A stretch of 64,000 bases of DNA, taken from assembly GCA_044230315.1 (NCBI GenBank), contig JBGARJ010000016.1, forward strand, positions 1 to 64,000, in the 5' to 3' direction. Shown here one piece after another: positions 7,958-16,277 of this stretch. Under the pieces are notes generated by a model. The model made no database searches, had not been told where the DNA came from, and was given only the letters and a program-made list of their open reading frames with translations. Origin of the DNA: M3007 sp044230315 (GTDB lineage: Bacteria > Bacteroidota > Bacteroidia > Chitinophagales > Saprospiraceae). Positions within the stretch are counted from its first letter, which is position 1. Every line of letters begins with the position of its first letter. The translations under genes and the position numbers were made by a program.

Positions 7958-8480
7958 TGCTAGCGGCACGCAGGTTTAGACCATTTGAACGCCTCTTTTT
8001 GACGGATACTTCGTTGCTCCCCGGTCATAGAGCGCCCACTTCACGCCCCAGGGCAAACGCATCAAAAATTTGAACTCAATAGAAAGTTATAGATTTAAGA
8101 TTTAAGATTACATGATTTCAGATTTTAGAAGTTTTCCGATGTGACATCGGATTTCGGCCATCCTCCAAGTCAATCAATAATCTTAAAGCATGTAATCTTA
8201 AATCTTAAATCGCTCTGATTTGCCGGTAATTTTTGATGCGATTGCCCCGGCAGTGCCGCGCAAGGGGTATCTTTCGCCGGCCGTCCGGAGCCGGGAGCGC
8301 AGGGTAACATTTCCGCCCGCGGCAGGATATGCAGGGTAGAGGGGAGGCCAACCCGCGACCTGGGTTTTGCCACGGCGGCACGGCGAAAGGCCGTACGTAA
8401 TTGTTGCTCCGCGCCTCCGTGGAGCATAGAAACAGTCCCCTTCTCAACCCGCTCATTGCTCTGTTCACCAACCTGACGCT
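7958..8480. other. Intergenic region with one perfect inverted repeat
   Basis: No gene is supported. Bases 8092-8114 are perfectly complementary to 8189-8211 (23 bases, built of TTAAGAT-type words). A small hairpin CCGATGTGACATCGG sits in the loop near 8137. The structure may terminate the pyrRB transcript or be another dispersed element. Confidence 0.6.
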
Positions 8481-11333
8481 ATGCTGCTTCGCCGTTTCCT
8501 GATCCTGTACTTTGCCGCTTCCTGCGCCGGCCTGACCGCCCAAATTGCGTTCACCCGCCACACGGATTTGCTCACACCCCGCGAACATTACAGCAGCGCG
8601 GCCATCGCCGTAGCCGATATGAACGGCGACGGCCGCGACGATATCGTGCGCATGGATCAGGGCTTCCGCCTGGCCGTGGAATTCCAAACCGCGGCCAACC
8701 GGGCCTTCCGGCGCCTGTTCGTGGGCGAATTGCAACAGGGCAGCCAGTGGGGCATCTGCGTTGCCGATATCGACAACAACGGCTTCCCCGACGTGCTCGC
8801 CGGCGGAGAGTACGACGGCGTGAAGGTTATCCTGGCCAATGCCGACGGCTCCGGGTATTCCATCCGGACCATCACCGAACCGCCGCTGTTCGCCCAAACG
8901 CTCAACCTGGCCGATATCGACAACGACGGCTGGCTCGACGGGTTCGTGTGCGACGACGACGGGCCGGGCCAGTTTTACCTCAACGACGGCGCCGGCTACC
9001 TCGACTACACCCAGCAACCCATCGACCTGAGCACCGAACCGCCCTCCGATAATTCGGGCAACTACGGCTCGGTATGGAGCGACGTGAATGGCGACGGGCG
9101 CCTCGACCTGTACATCGCCAAATGCCGGCAAAATGTAAACGACCCCGCCGACGGCCGCCGCATCAACCAGTTGTTCCTGGGGCAAGGCAACGGCGTCTAC
9201 CTGCAGGATCTGACCAATACCGCCGGGTTGCGCATCGGCGCGCAAAGTTGGACGGCCGATTTCGGCGACATCGACAACGACGGCGATTTCGACTGCTTCC
9301 TTACCAACCACGACGTGTCCAGCCAATTGCTCGAAAACGACGGCGCCGGTCATTTCACCGATATCACCGCAGCCGCCGGCCTGGACAACGCCATTACCGG
9401 CTTGCCCATCCAGGGCGTTTTCCGCGATTTTGACAACGACGGCTTTGTCGATATCCTGGTGGCCGGCTCCGTACACCACCTCCTGCACAACAACGGCGAC
9501 CGCACGTTTACCGAATGGCCGATCCTCGACACCGACCCCATGGAATCGTTTGCGATCGGCGACCTGAATTCCGACGGGTTCCTCGACATCTATGCCGGCT
9601 ACGCCGACCTGTTTTCCGACCCCAGCGCCATCCCCGATGCCCTGTGGCTCAACAACGGCAACGCCAACCACTTTTTCGGGCTCAACCTGCGCGGCGTGCA
9701 GAGCAACCGGAGCGGGGTAGGGGCGAAGGCGTTTTTGTACAACGCCCTCGGCACGCAGGTGCGCGAGGTGCGCGCCGGCGAGAGCTACGGCATCATGAAT
9801 TCCATGCAACTGCACTTCGGACTGGGCCAATCGGTGCAGATCGACTCGGTCGTGGTGTATTGGCCTTCGGGGGCGGTCGACCGTTTGTACCACCCCGGCC
9901 CCGACCAGTACCTGACGCTCGAAGAGGGTGGATGCGCGGTGCCGCAGGTGGCGATCACGCCGCAGGGGCCCACTACCTTTTGCAGCGGCGACAGCGTGGT
10001 CATCACAGCGCCCGCCAATTTTACCTATGCCTGGAATACCGGCAGCACCGCCCCGGGCATTACCGTCAACACGACGGGGTTTTATGAGGTGACCGTGACG
10101 TCGACGGCCGGTTGTACGGCAGTGTCCAATGCGCTGGAGGTGGTGGTCGACCCTGAAGAAATTCCCGCCATCACCGCTTCGGGCGACACGATCCTGTGCA
10201 GCGGGGATACCATCCTCCTGACGGCGACGTCGGGCGCCGCGTATGCGTGGAGCACCGGGGCCACGAGCCCCGCGATCCCGGTGGGTCAATCGGGCGTTTA
10301 CACGGTGACGGTACAGGGGCTGTGCGGTGCATTTACCTCGCCGCCCCTGGCCGTAACGGTGATCGACGCGCCCGTGCCGGCGCCGGCGCCCGACACGGTG
10401 GCGCCGAATACCGCGGCTACCCTTTCCGCTTCCGGCGATCAACTCGACTGGTACGACGCACCGGCGGGCGGTGCGCTGTTGTTTACCGGAAATCCGTTCC
10501 AAACACCGCCGCTGCAGCAAACCACGACCTTTTGGGTGGCCAACACGGTGGAGTACGACCTGCCCGACCAATTTACCGGCATGCCCGCACACCAGGGCAG
10601 CAACTTTTCCAGCGCCCAGACCAACGGCGGGCTCATCTTCGACTGTTTTACCCCGTTCCGGCTGGCCAAGGCGACGGTGTATGCCAACAAAGCGGCCGTT
10701 CGCCGGATCGTGCTGTACGACGCTTCGGACAACGAACTGGCGGGCGTTTCGGTCCTGATACCCAGCGGCGTCTCCACGATCGACCTCAACCTCGATATTC
10801 CGGTGGGCGCCAACCTGAAACTGAGCACCGATCCGGTGGTGAATTTGCAGACGCTACAGTCCAACGGTCCGCAACTGCGCCGCAGCGACCTGGGGGTGGC
10901 CTACCCCTACCGGTTGCCCGGTTACCTGACGATCAAATCGTCGACCCTGGGCACCGAGCTGTACTTTTATTTTTACCATTGGCAAGTCAACTTTTACCCG
11001 TACACCTGTCAAAGCGACCGCGTGGCGGTGGATGCTGTGGTCGATTCGAGCCTGAACGTTGTGCCGGGTATCGGCCCGGCTTTTGAAGGCGTCCGGCTGT
11101 TTCCCAATCCGGCCACGGGTCAGGCGATCCTCGATTGGCCGGCCTTTGAAGGCGGTTCGCTCAGGCTGATCCTGCGCAATACGCAGGGGATGATCGTCAG
11201 AACCCAAGCGGAAGTCCGGCCTGCCGGTCCCCTGCAGCTTCCGGTCGATCTGAGGGGGCTGCCGGCAGGCATCTATTGGCTGGAAGGACAAACCGCACGC
11301 GGCGTTGTACAGCGAAAATTGTCGGTATTTTAA
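8481..11333 (+). CDS. Secreted FG-GAP/UnbV-repeat protein with T9SS sorting domain
   Basis: The 950-aa product has a signal peptide (MLLRRFLILYFAASCAGLTAQ). Residues about 40-370 carry repeated calcium-binding-like motifs of the FG-GAP/VCBS type (ADMNGDGRDD, ADIDNNGFPD, ADIDNDGWLD, DVNGDGRLD, GDIDNDGDFD, GDLNSDGFLD), so a beta-propeller is expected. An ASPIC/UnbV domain follows near 395-460 (GVGAKAFLYNALGTQVREVRAGESYG..). Two Ig-like segments begin with TFCSGDSVVITA and ILCSGDTILLTA. The last ~75 residues (LFPNPATGQAILDW..) form a type IX sorting domain, so it should be exported and probably cell-surface attached. The role is unknown. A 795-aa open frame on the opposite strand is a shadow. 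Confidence 0.92.
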   Translation: MLLRRFLILYFAASCAGLTAQIAFTRHTDLLTPREHYSSAAIAVADMNGDGRDDIVRMDQGFRLAVEFQTAANRAFRRLFVGELQQGSQWGICVADIDNNGFPDVLAGGEYDGVKVILANADGSGYSIRTITEPPLFAQTLNLADIDNDGWLDGFVCDDDGPGQFYLNDGAGYLDYTQQPIDLSTEPPSDNSGNYGSVWSDVNGDGRLDLYIAKCRQNVNDPADGRRINQLFLGQGNGVYLQDLTNTAGLRIGAQSWTADFGDIDNDGDFDCFLTNHDVSSQLLENDGAGHFTDITAAAGLDNAITGLPIQGVFRDFDNDGFVDILVAGSVHHLLHNNGDRTFTEWPILDTDPMESFAIGDLNSDGFLDIYAGYADLFSDPSAIPDALWLNNGNANHFFGLNLRGVQSNRSGVGAKAFLYNALGTQVREVRAGESYGIMNSMQLHFGLGQSVQIDSVVVYWPSGAVDRLYHPGPDQYLTLEEGGCAVPQVAITPQGPTTFCSGDSVVITAPANFTYAWNTGSTAPGITVNTTGFYEVTVTSTAGCTAVSNALEVVVDPEEIPAITASGDTILCSGDTILLTATSGAAYAWSTGATSPAIPVGQSGVYTVTVQGLCGAFTSPPLAVTVIDAPVPAPAPDTVAPNTAATLSASGDQLDWYDAPAGGALLFTGNPFQTPPLQQTTTFWVANTVEYDLPDQFTGMPAHQGSNFSSAQTNGGLIFDCFTPFRLAKATVYANKAAVRRIVLYDASDNELAGVSVLIPSGVSTIDLNLDIPVGANLKLSTDPVVNLQTLQSNGPQLRRSDLGVAYPYRLPGYLTIKSSTLGTELYFYFYHWQVNFYPYTCQSDRVAVDAVVDSSLNVVPGIGPAFEGVRLFPNPATGQAILDWPAFEGGSLRLILRNTQGMIVRTQAEVRPAGPLQLPVDLRGLPAGIYWLEGQTARGVVQRKLSVF

Positions 11334-11485
11334 CCCGGGCGGCTTTTATCTTGGGTGCCTGCCGCCCAATATCCCTTTAGAAGCGTCGCTGTTGTTGGCG
11401 TCCATGCCAGAACTGTACGGACTGGTTTGTCGGACGAATCAGGCCGTCGGGGCGCATTGAGCTCCGCCGTTGAATAATGGAACAA

Positions 11486-11735
11486 ATGTTAGGCCGCTCC
11501 GAGGCCCCGCAACATCGACGATTAATGGCTCATGCTACAAATGTTAGGCCTCTCCGAGGCCCCGCAACATCGACGATTAATGGCTCATGCTACAAATGTT
11601 AGGCCGCTCCGAGGCCCGCAACATCGACGATTAATGGCTCATGCTACAAATGTTGGGCCGCTCCGAGGCCAAAAAGTGTTCAATTGTTCGTGTTGATCTA
11701 TCCAAACTGCACGTTGATTTATTTAGCTCGCTGTC
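11486..11735. repeat. Family B element, copy 2: four-unit 55-bp hairpin array
   Basis: The unit ATGTTAGGCC(T/G)CTCCGAGGCC begins at 11486, 11541, 11596 and 11650, giving periods of 55, 55 and 54. Between the hairpin cores the spacer is nearly identical (CGCAACATCGACGATTAATGGCTCATGCTACAA-type). After the last unit comes AAAGTGTTCAATTG..GATCTATCC..CACGTTGATTTA, the inverse of the left part of the element at 4743. The left end is not clearly delimited. No cas gene is nearby and the units are palindromic, so this is not a CRISPR. Confidence 0.8.
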
Positions 11736-11744
11736 CTATTTACA

Positions 11745-11888
11745 ATAGTCCGGTACATTTTGCTGTTGGCGAGGACACCAATAGCGGCATTTCGTTGAAA
11801 ATCAAGCCTTAACGCCGTTGTTGGCGTCCTCGCCAACAACATGCTCCGGGCTTCATGTTCAACGGTTTGCAAAAACCTACCGGACTAT
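11745..11888. mobile_element. Family A inverted-repeat element, copy 1
   Basis: The ends are ATAGTCCGGTA (11745-11755) and its complement (11878-11888). Inside, the palindromic words TGTTGGCGAGGA and GTTGGCGTCCTCGCCAAC flank the core TTTCGTTGAAAATCAAGCC. Similar elements of 144-180 bp occur at 53557, 57551 and 61396. Confidence 0.8.
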
Positions 11889-12059
11889 TCATTTAAACAA
11901 GCTCTAAGCCTTTTTCCCCATTCCACCGGACATTTTTCTGCGTACCAACTGTGCTTTTTTCGGTGTAAAATCTGCGAGAAAAATAACCCAGCAACGCAAC
12001 GCTCGAATCCCCTTTTCAGCCGTGTATCGGCGGGGAAAAAATATTCGCCGCCCTGCAGG

Positions 12060-12599
12060 CTACTCCTCCTTGATCCGGGCGAGCAGAATTGCATCGAGCA
12101 GCACCCCGTCTTTGAGGTGCAATTTGCGCGCATAGCCTTCCCGTTCAAATCCGGCCTTCTCCAGCACGCGCACCGAGGCGGGGTTGTGCGGAAACACTTT
12201 TGCTTCGATCCGCACCAGCGGCGTAGCGTCGAACAACCAGGCGCAAACCGCGGCGACCACCGTCGTCATGAGACCCCGGCCCCGGTACGGCGCGGCCAAC
12301 CAATATCCGATTTCATCGACGTGGCCGTTCAGGCCGCTGTGCACAAAACGGCCGATTCCGCCGATCAGGCCGTCGTGGTCGTGCCGGATGGCCCATTGGG
12401 TTTCTATGCCGTACTGATCGCGGCAAGCCCGGGTAAAGGACAACCATTCGTCGGCGTCGACGGCTGTATAGGGATGCGGGATGCGGAGGGTATTGTTGTA
12501 AATTTCGCGGTCATTGAGGTGCCACAATAAACTGGGTTTGTCTTCCCGCACAAAACTGGTGAGGCGAATGCTGGAGTCGATACGGATGATGTCTTCCAT
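12060..12599 (-). CDS. GNAT-family N-acetyltransferase (RimJ/RimL type)
   Basis: The 179-aa product has the GNAT fold signature: IGYWLAAPYRGRGLMTTVV near residues 97-115 holds the acetyl-CoA-binding R/Q-x-x-G-x-G/A loop (here YRGRGL), followed by NPASVRVLEKAGFEREGYARK, typical of the RimJ/RimL-like branch that acetylates amino groups of proteins or small molecules. The substrate cannot be read from sequence. ATG 12597-12599 gives a standard N-terminus. It is monocistronic, between two repeat-bearing gaps. Confidence 0.88.
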   Translation of the reverse strand: MEDIIRIDSSIRLTSFVREDKPSLLWHLNDREIYNNTLRIPHPYTAVDADEWLSFTRACRDQYGIETQWAIRHDHDGLIGGIGRFVHSGLNGHVDEIGYWLAAPYRGRGLMTTVVAAVCAWLFDATPLVRIEAKVFPHNPASVRVLEKAGFEREGYARKLHLKDGVLLDAILLARIKEE

Positions 12600-12702
12600 A
12601 GCAGGTTATTGTTGGATACGGAACGAGCGCCCAAGCTACAAGTGCCAGGGCCACCAGTTCAACTGCTTTTGAACGAAATTGGTTTCCCGGAAAATAAATC
12701 TA

Positions 12703-12880
12703 AGGAGTTGTTTGAACTATGCTGCCTCAGGCAAAAAGAGCAGGTTTCCGAGGCAGACAAGCCGTTTTTTGACGTTCATAGTGGAGTTAGGGGCGGAGGA
12801 AAAGGGGAAGTATGGCTTGAAAAAATACTTTTTGACCCGGCGACCGAAATGTAAACATGCTCTAACTCAAACAACTTTTA
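12703..12880. mobile_element. MITE-like element, family D, copy 2 (diverged)
   Basis: The left end AGGAGTTGTTTGAACTAT and the right end AACTCAAACAACTTTT match the ends of the element at 4540 with a few changes. The interior shares long words with it. Relative to copy 1 it has about 26 extra bases near 12839-12864 that look like the right end of family C. The rest of the 12600-12993 gap shows nothing coding. Confidence 0.65.
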
Positions 12881-12993
12881 CTCCTGTATTGCTTAAAAAG
12901 TAAATATTTGGCCCGGCAGGAAGATCCAAATCTACTCAAAAAAGCCTTCGGTACGACGCTAATTTACATCTATTCAACCCGTTTTTATTGACT

Positions 12994-13794
12994 ATGAATA
13001 TTTTGATCATCGGTGGAGGAAATATGGGCATGACCTACGCGCAGAGTTTTTTGCGCAGCAGGATCGTCACCCCGGACAAATTAATGATCCTGTGCCGCAC
13101 CTACGAGAAGGCCAATCAGTTGAGCCAGCACCACGAAGGGCGGTTTTTCAGCGACCCGCGGCATTGTGTCGCGGAGGCCGATCTGGTTATCCTGGCCGTA
13201 AAACCACAGGATGCCGGGCGTTTATTTTCGGATATCCGCGAATGGACCGACCCCAGCCAGGTTTTCCTGAGCATCATGGCCGGCATCCGACTCGATACGA
13301 TCGCCGCCGCGCTTGGGGTGACGAAGATTATCCGGGCCATGCCCAACCTCCCGGCCCAGATCGGCGCCGGCGTCACGGCCTTTACCAGTACCGATCCCGT
13401 GACCCGCATCGAACTGGTCATGGTGCAAAACCTGCTCAACACAACCGGCAAGACCCTCTATGTGGAACGGGAAGATATGATCGACGCCGCTACGGCGATC
13501 TCCGGCTCGGGGCCGGCGTATGTGTATTATTTCATGCATGCGATGATCGAGGCGGCGCGGCAAATGGGCTTCAGCGATTCGGAAGCCGAATTGCTCGTCG
13601 GGCAGACCTTCACCGGCGCCGTGGGCCTGTACAACCATTCCGACCTGTCGTGCCAGGCCTGGATCGGCAAAGTGGCGAGTAAAGGCGGCACGACGGAAGC
13701 GGCGCTGCAAGTTTTCCGGGAGGCGGCCCTGCATGAAGACATCGTGTCGGGCGCCCGCGCGGCCCTGCTGCGCGCCCACGAACTGGGGCAATAG
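12994..13794 (+). CDS. proC: Pyrroline-5-carboxylate reductase
   Basis: The enzyme reduces pyrroline-5-carboxylate to proline with NAD(P)H. The 266-aa product begins MNILIIGGGNMGMTYAQSFL, a Rossmann GxGxMG loop. The family signature GSGPAYVYYFMHAMIEAARQMGFS lies near 169-190, followed by ..GTTEAALQVF.., the usual C-terminal motif. I chose ATG 12994; a TTG two codons earlier is less likely. It is monocistronic; the following CBS gene has a separate promoter-like site. Confidence 0.95.
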   Translation: MNILIIGGGNMGMTYAQSFLRSRIVTPDKLMILCRTYEKANQLSQHHEGRFFSDPRHCVAEADLVILAVKPQDAGRLFSDIREWTDPSQVFLSIMAGIRLDTIAAALGVTKIIRAMPNLPAQIGAGVTAFTSTDPVTRIELVMVQNLLNTTGKTLYVEREDMIDAATAISGSGPAYVYYFMHAMIEAARQMGFSDSEAELLVGQTFTGAVGLYNHSDLSCQAWIGKVASKGGTTEAALQVFREAALHEDIVSGARAALLRAHELGQ

Positions 13795-13903
13795 GGCGGC
13801 AGCCAGGTACACCGTTTTGCCCAAAACGCAGCGCGGGCAACCGCCGAATCGTTAATTTAAGCCGGTGTTTGCAAGTTTTTTTGGAGAATCACCGGAAGCC
13901 CTC

Positions 13904-13911
13904 TACTTTCG
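13904..13911 (+). promoter_or_regulatory. Probable promoter of the CBS-domain gene
   Basis: TACTTTCG (one mismatch to TAnnTTTG) lies 20 bases after a TTTG at 13880-13883, which fits the -33/-7 arrangement of Bacteroidota promoters. The gene starts at 13972. Confidence 0.45.
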
Positions 13912-13971
13912 GCACCGATTATCAACATAAAAAAAACGCACTATTTTATTGCTATTAAATGTATATGGCCT

Positions 13972-14397
13972 ATGATGAACGAACGCGTACATACGATCAT
14001 GACCGCTGATGTCATTACCCTGTCGCCCGGCAGCACCCTAGGGGATGCCCGGGAGATTTTCCTGCATAACAAGATCCACCATATTCCGATCGTGGATGGC
14101 CGGCAATTGGTTGGTTTGATCACTTCCTGGGATATTTTTAAACTCGGTCTTTCGGCTGTTGCCTATCAGGACATGCGGGTAAGCGAAGTGATGACCACAC
14201 ACCTGGCCACCCTGGACCCGGATCAGCACATCGGCGCAGTAGCCGAGGTATTGATGGAACACCTCTTTCATGCGGTGCCGATCGTGAACGACAAACACGA
14301 ACTACTGGGTATTGTGACCACCTATGACGTGCTGCGGTATGAGTACGGGAAAGAATACCCCAATGACCTCAACCGGTTTATCCCCGACAATATGTGA
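13972..14397 (+). CDS. Two-CBS-domain protein
   Basis: The 141-aa product consists almost entirely of two CBS motifs: residues about 7-60 (IMTADVITLSPGSTLGDAREIFLHNKIHHIPIVDG) and 70-130 (VMTTHLATLDPDQHIGAVAEVLMEHLFHAVPIVN..LLGIVTTYDVLR). CBS pairs form a Bateman module that binds adenosyl ligands and usually controls a partner protein or channel. No catalytic domain is fused, so it must act in trans if it is regulatory. ATG 13972 is followed by a second ATG; either may be used. The following SRPBCC gene lies 104 bases downstream on the same strand. Confidence 0.88.
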   Translation: MMNERVHTIMTADVITLSPGSTLGDAREIFLHNKIHHIPIVDGRQLVGLITSWDIFKLGLSAVAYQDMRVSEVMTTHLATLDPDQHIGAVAEVLMEHLFHAVPIVNDKHELLGIVTTYDVLRYEYGKEYPNDLNRFIPDNM

Positions 14398-14501
14398 GCC
14401 GGCCAGAAACCCCGTAGCGGCGCCTGCTGCGCAACCCCCGAGAACCGGCAAATTGAAACTATTCTGTCCGGCGGCTGTTTTCCTGCCCAAAAAAGGAATT
14501 T

Positions 14502-15008
14502 ATGGCCGTCTATACCTTAAAACGGGTGCAACAATTGCCCATACCTCCCGACGAGGCATGGGCATTTTTTTCGGCGCCGGCAAATCTGAAGGAAATCACC
14601 CCGGCGCGTATGGGGTTCGACATTTTGTCCGACCCCGCTTTTCTGGGCAAGATGTATCCCGGGCAGATCATCGCCTACACGGTACGCCCCTTGCTGGGCA
14701 TTCCGTTGTACTGGATGACGGAAATTACGCATGTGCAGGAAGGCGCCTATTTTGTGGATGAGCAGCGCAGGGGCCCTTATGCCTTGTGGCACCACCAGCA
14801 TCACTTCAAGCCGGCGCCGGGCGGGGTGGAAATGACCGACCTGGTCCATTATCAATTGCCGCTGGGCTGGCTCGGCCGGTTGGCGCATGGCTTGTTTGTG
14901 CGCCGGCAACTCGAACAGATTTTCGACTACCGCCAAAGGGTTCTGGAACAACGGTTTGGGAAAATGCCGGCCCCGGCATTGGTAACGCCTGCTGAACGCG
15001 CCGCTTGA
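14502..15008 (+). CDS. SRPBCC-family ligand-binding protein
   Basis: The 168-aa product shows the START/Bet v 1-like pattern: VQQLPIPPDEAWAFFSAPANLKEITPARMGFDIL at the N-terminus, ..PLYWMTEITHVQEGAYFVDEQRRGPYALWHHQHHFKP.. in the middle, and a long C-terminal helix (LARLAHGLFVRRQLEQIFDYRQRVLEQRF-like). Such proteins bind hydrophobic ligands or act as cyclases; the substrate is unknown. A hairpin just downstream (15054-15093) is a likely terminator. Confidence 0.82.
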   Translation: MAVYTLKRVQQLPIPPDEAWAFFSAPANLKEITPARMGFDILSDPAFLGKMYPGQIIAYTVRPLLGIPLYWMTEITHVQEGAYFVDEQRRGPYALWHHQHHFKPAPGGVEMTDLVHYQLPLGWLGRLAHGLFVRRQLEQIFDYRQRVLEQRFGKMPAPALVTPAERAA

Positions 15009-15053
15009 AAAAGACTTGTTAGGGCGGAGGGTTTTACCCCAACCAGTAATAAA

Positions 15054-15093
15054 TACACAAGCCGGCTGGAAGACTCCCAACCGGCTTGGTGTA
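15054..15093 (+). terminator. Hairpin after the SRPBCC gene
   Basis: TACAC-AAGCCGG-CTGG pairs with CCAA-CCGGCTT-GGTGTA around a short loop; the stem is GC-rich and lies 46 bases after the stop codon. The T-tract is weak. Confidence 0.5.
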
Positions 15094-15750
15094 TTCGTTT
15101 TCAACATGGAGTGCTGTCTGACGCAGCACAGGATTAGAAAGGTGCACTTTCTGAATTCAGCTGGCCCGGGTCAGGGGTCAGGCTGAATCTGGTTCATTAG
15201 CCGCACGCTAAAGGCCGGTTTTTTACTGGCGGATGCCGGACAGGCTCCCGCCAGCGGTTATATTCTGGATTTCAGGGCGCGGCTTTAAAAAAGGCTCTTA
15301 ATAATATTGGGGAACAGGAGTTCTTGGCGCTCCAGGTCTTTAAAGGGCGGAAGGATTCGCTTTATATCGTGCAGACTAACGGCAATGGTTTTGCAGAACG
15401 TCAGCAACAGTTAGATCTTGGTTTCGCGAAGGAATGGGAGGATAATTATCTAGGGCAGGAATGTGCCGGCGGTCGAGCCGGGCAGGTTTTCTAAATACTG
15501 GAAGTGATGACAAAGAACAGCAAGAAGCCCCAAACAGTTTCCAAAAATGGAATTTTGTGTATCGTTTTTTTAGTAAGTTATTGGAAAGCAACTTTTTAAA
15601 TTTTGGTTGCACCAAAAAACTTCCACATCTTGATCGCTAAGTTCATCACTGGTACAAAGGTAAACGCAGCCGGGCCAAGAAAAAAGTTACAAAAAATGAC
15701 GAAATTAAGCTCTGGCAGGGCGCTTGGGCCATGCAATTCCAGCCATCGTA
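15094..15750. other. Gene-free stretch with possible coding remnant
   Basis: No intact gene is supported. One plus-strand frame stays open from about 15227 to 15494 and reads protein-like in part (..LALQVFKGRKDSLYIVQTNG..), but it lacks a start and I recognise no family; it may be a decayed gene end. Weak open frames on the minus strand are not convincing. Confidence 0.35.
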
Positions 15751-16167
15751 TCAGTCTTTTGCCGTTACCGTAGTGCTGCTTGCAGGCGTTACCGTGATCT
15801 GAATACTGGAATTGTCGACCAGCGCAAATTCAGCGCTGAACGAAAAATTATCCGTGGCGTATTGCAGGATGGTTTCATCCGCTACCCGGAAATCATCCAG
15901 ACTTGCCGTGCCGCAAGTACCGATGGCTTTTACGACCTGCCCGGTCGAATCGTATTCCACTAAAAATTCGACGGAACCCACCGTGATCTTAACTTCGCCA
16001 CTCATGCCCCCACCGGCGCCCCAGCCGAACACGTCGGGCGTGTTGGCAGAAACACTGGCACTGTGGTAGGTATTGGTAAGGTCGCCGCAGAGTTGGGTAT
16101 TGCGCGATGTGTCGGTTTGTTCGACCACCACGTCGATGATGATGATACTTTCAAGAGAGGATTCCAT
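15751..16167 (-). CDS. Small protein of unknown function
   Basis: The 138-aa frame starts at ATG 16165-16167 and has no signal peptide. The composition is rich in Ser, Thr, Val and Asp, with alternating hydrophobic residues (EVKITVGSVEFLVEYDSTGQVVKAIG, FSFSAEFALVDNSSIQITVTPAS), so a beta-sandwich is likely. It contains a glycine-rich turn FGWGAGGGMSG near residue 48. I do not recognise the family. It is divergent from the helical-repeat gene at 16278. No promoter box is evident between the two. Confidence 0.55.
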   Translation of the reverse strand: MESSLESIIIIDVVVEQTDTSRNTQLCGDLTNTYHSASVSANTPDVFGWGAGGGMSGEVKITVGSVEFLVEYDSTGQVVKAIGTCGTASLDDFRVADETILQYATDNFSFSAEFALVDNSSIQITVTPASSTTVTAKD

Positions 16168-16277
16168 AAGATGTCAGATTATGCTTCAAAAATGATCCTA
16201 CAAATTTCGGGTACCGTCGGAGAATGGTTTAGTTACATTTTTTTCAATTTTACAGCTCGGGAGATAAAATAAATCGT

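Larger units (their letters stand above)
11334..12059. other. Repeat-filled intergenic region
   Basis: The gap contains a short relic of family A (about 11390-11430), the 55-bp hairpin array of family B, and an intact family A element (11745-11888). From 11889 to 12059 I see no gene or clear structure, only a TTTAAAC..GCTCT word like the end of family C near 11893. Confidence 0.6.

Noticed and set aside
8205..10592. 795-codon open frame on the minus strand
   Set aside because: It is the antisense shadow of the FG-GAP/T9SS gene; low-complexity Gly/Val/Arg composition and no recognisable domain.
11486..11670. CRISPR array
   Set aside because: The 55-base units are nearly identical over their whole length, so there are no unique spacers; the core is palindromic and no cas gene is present.
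15376..15615. 79-codon minus-strand frame
   Set aside because: No recognisable motif, basic low-complexity start and no promoter or neighbouring context; not supported as a gene.
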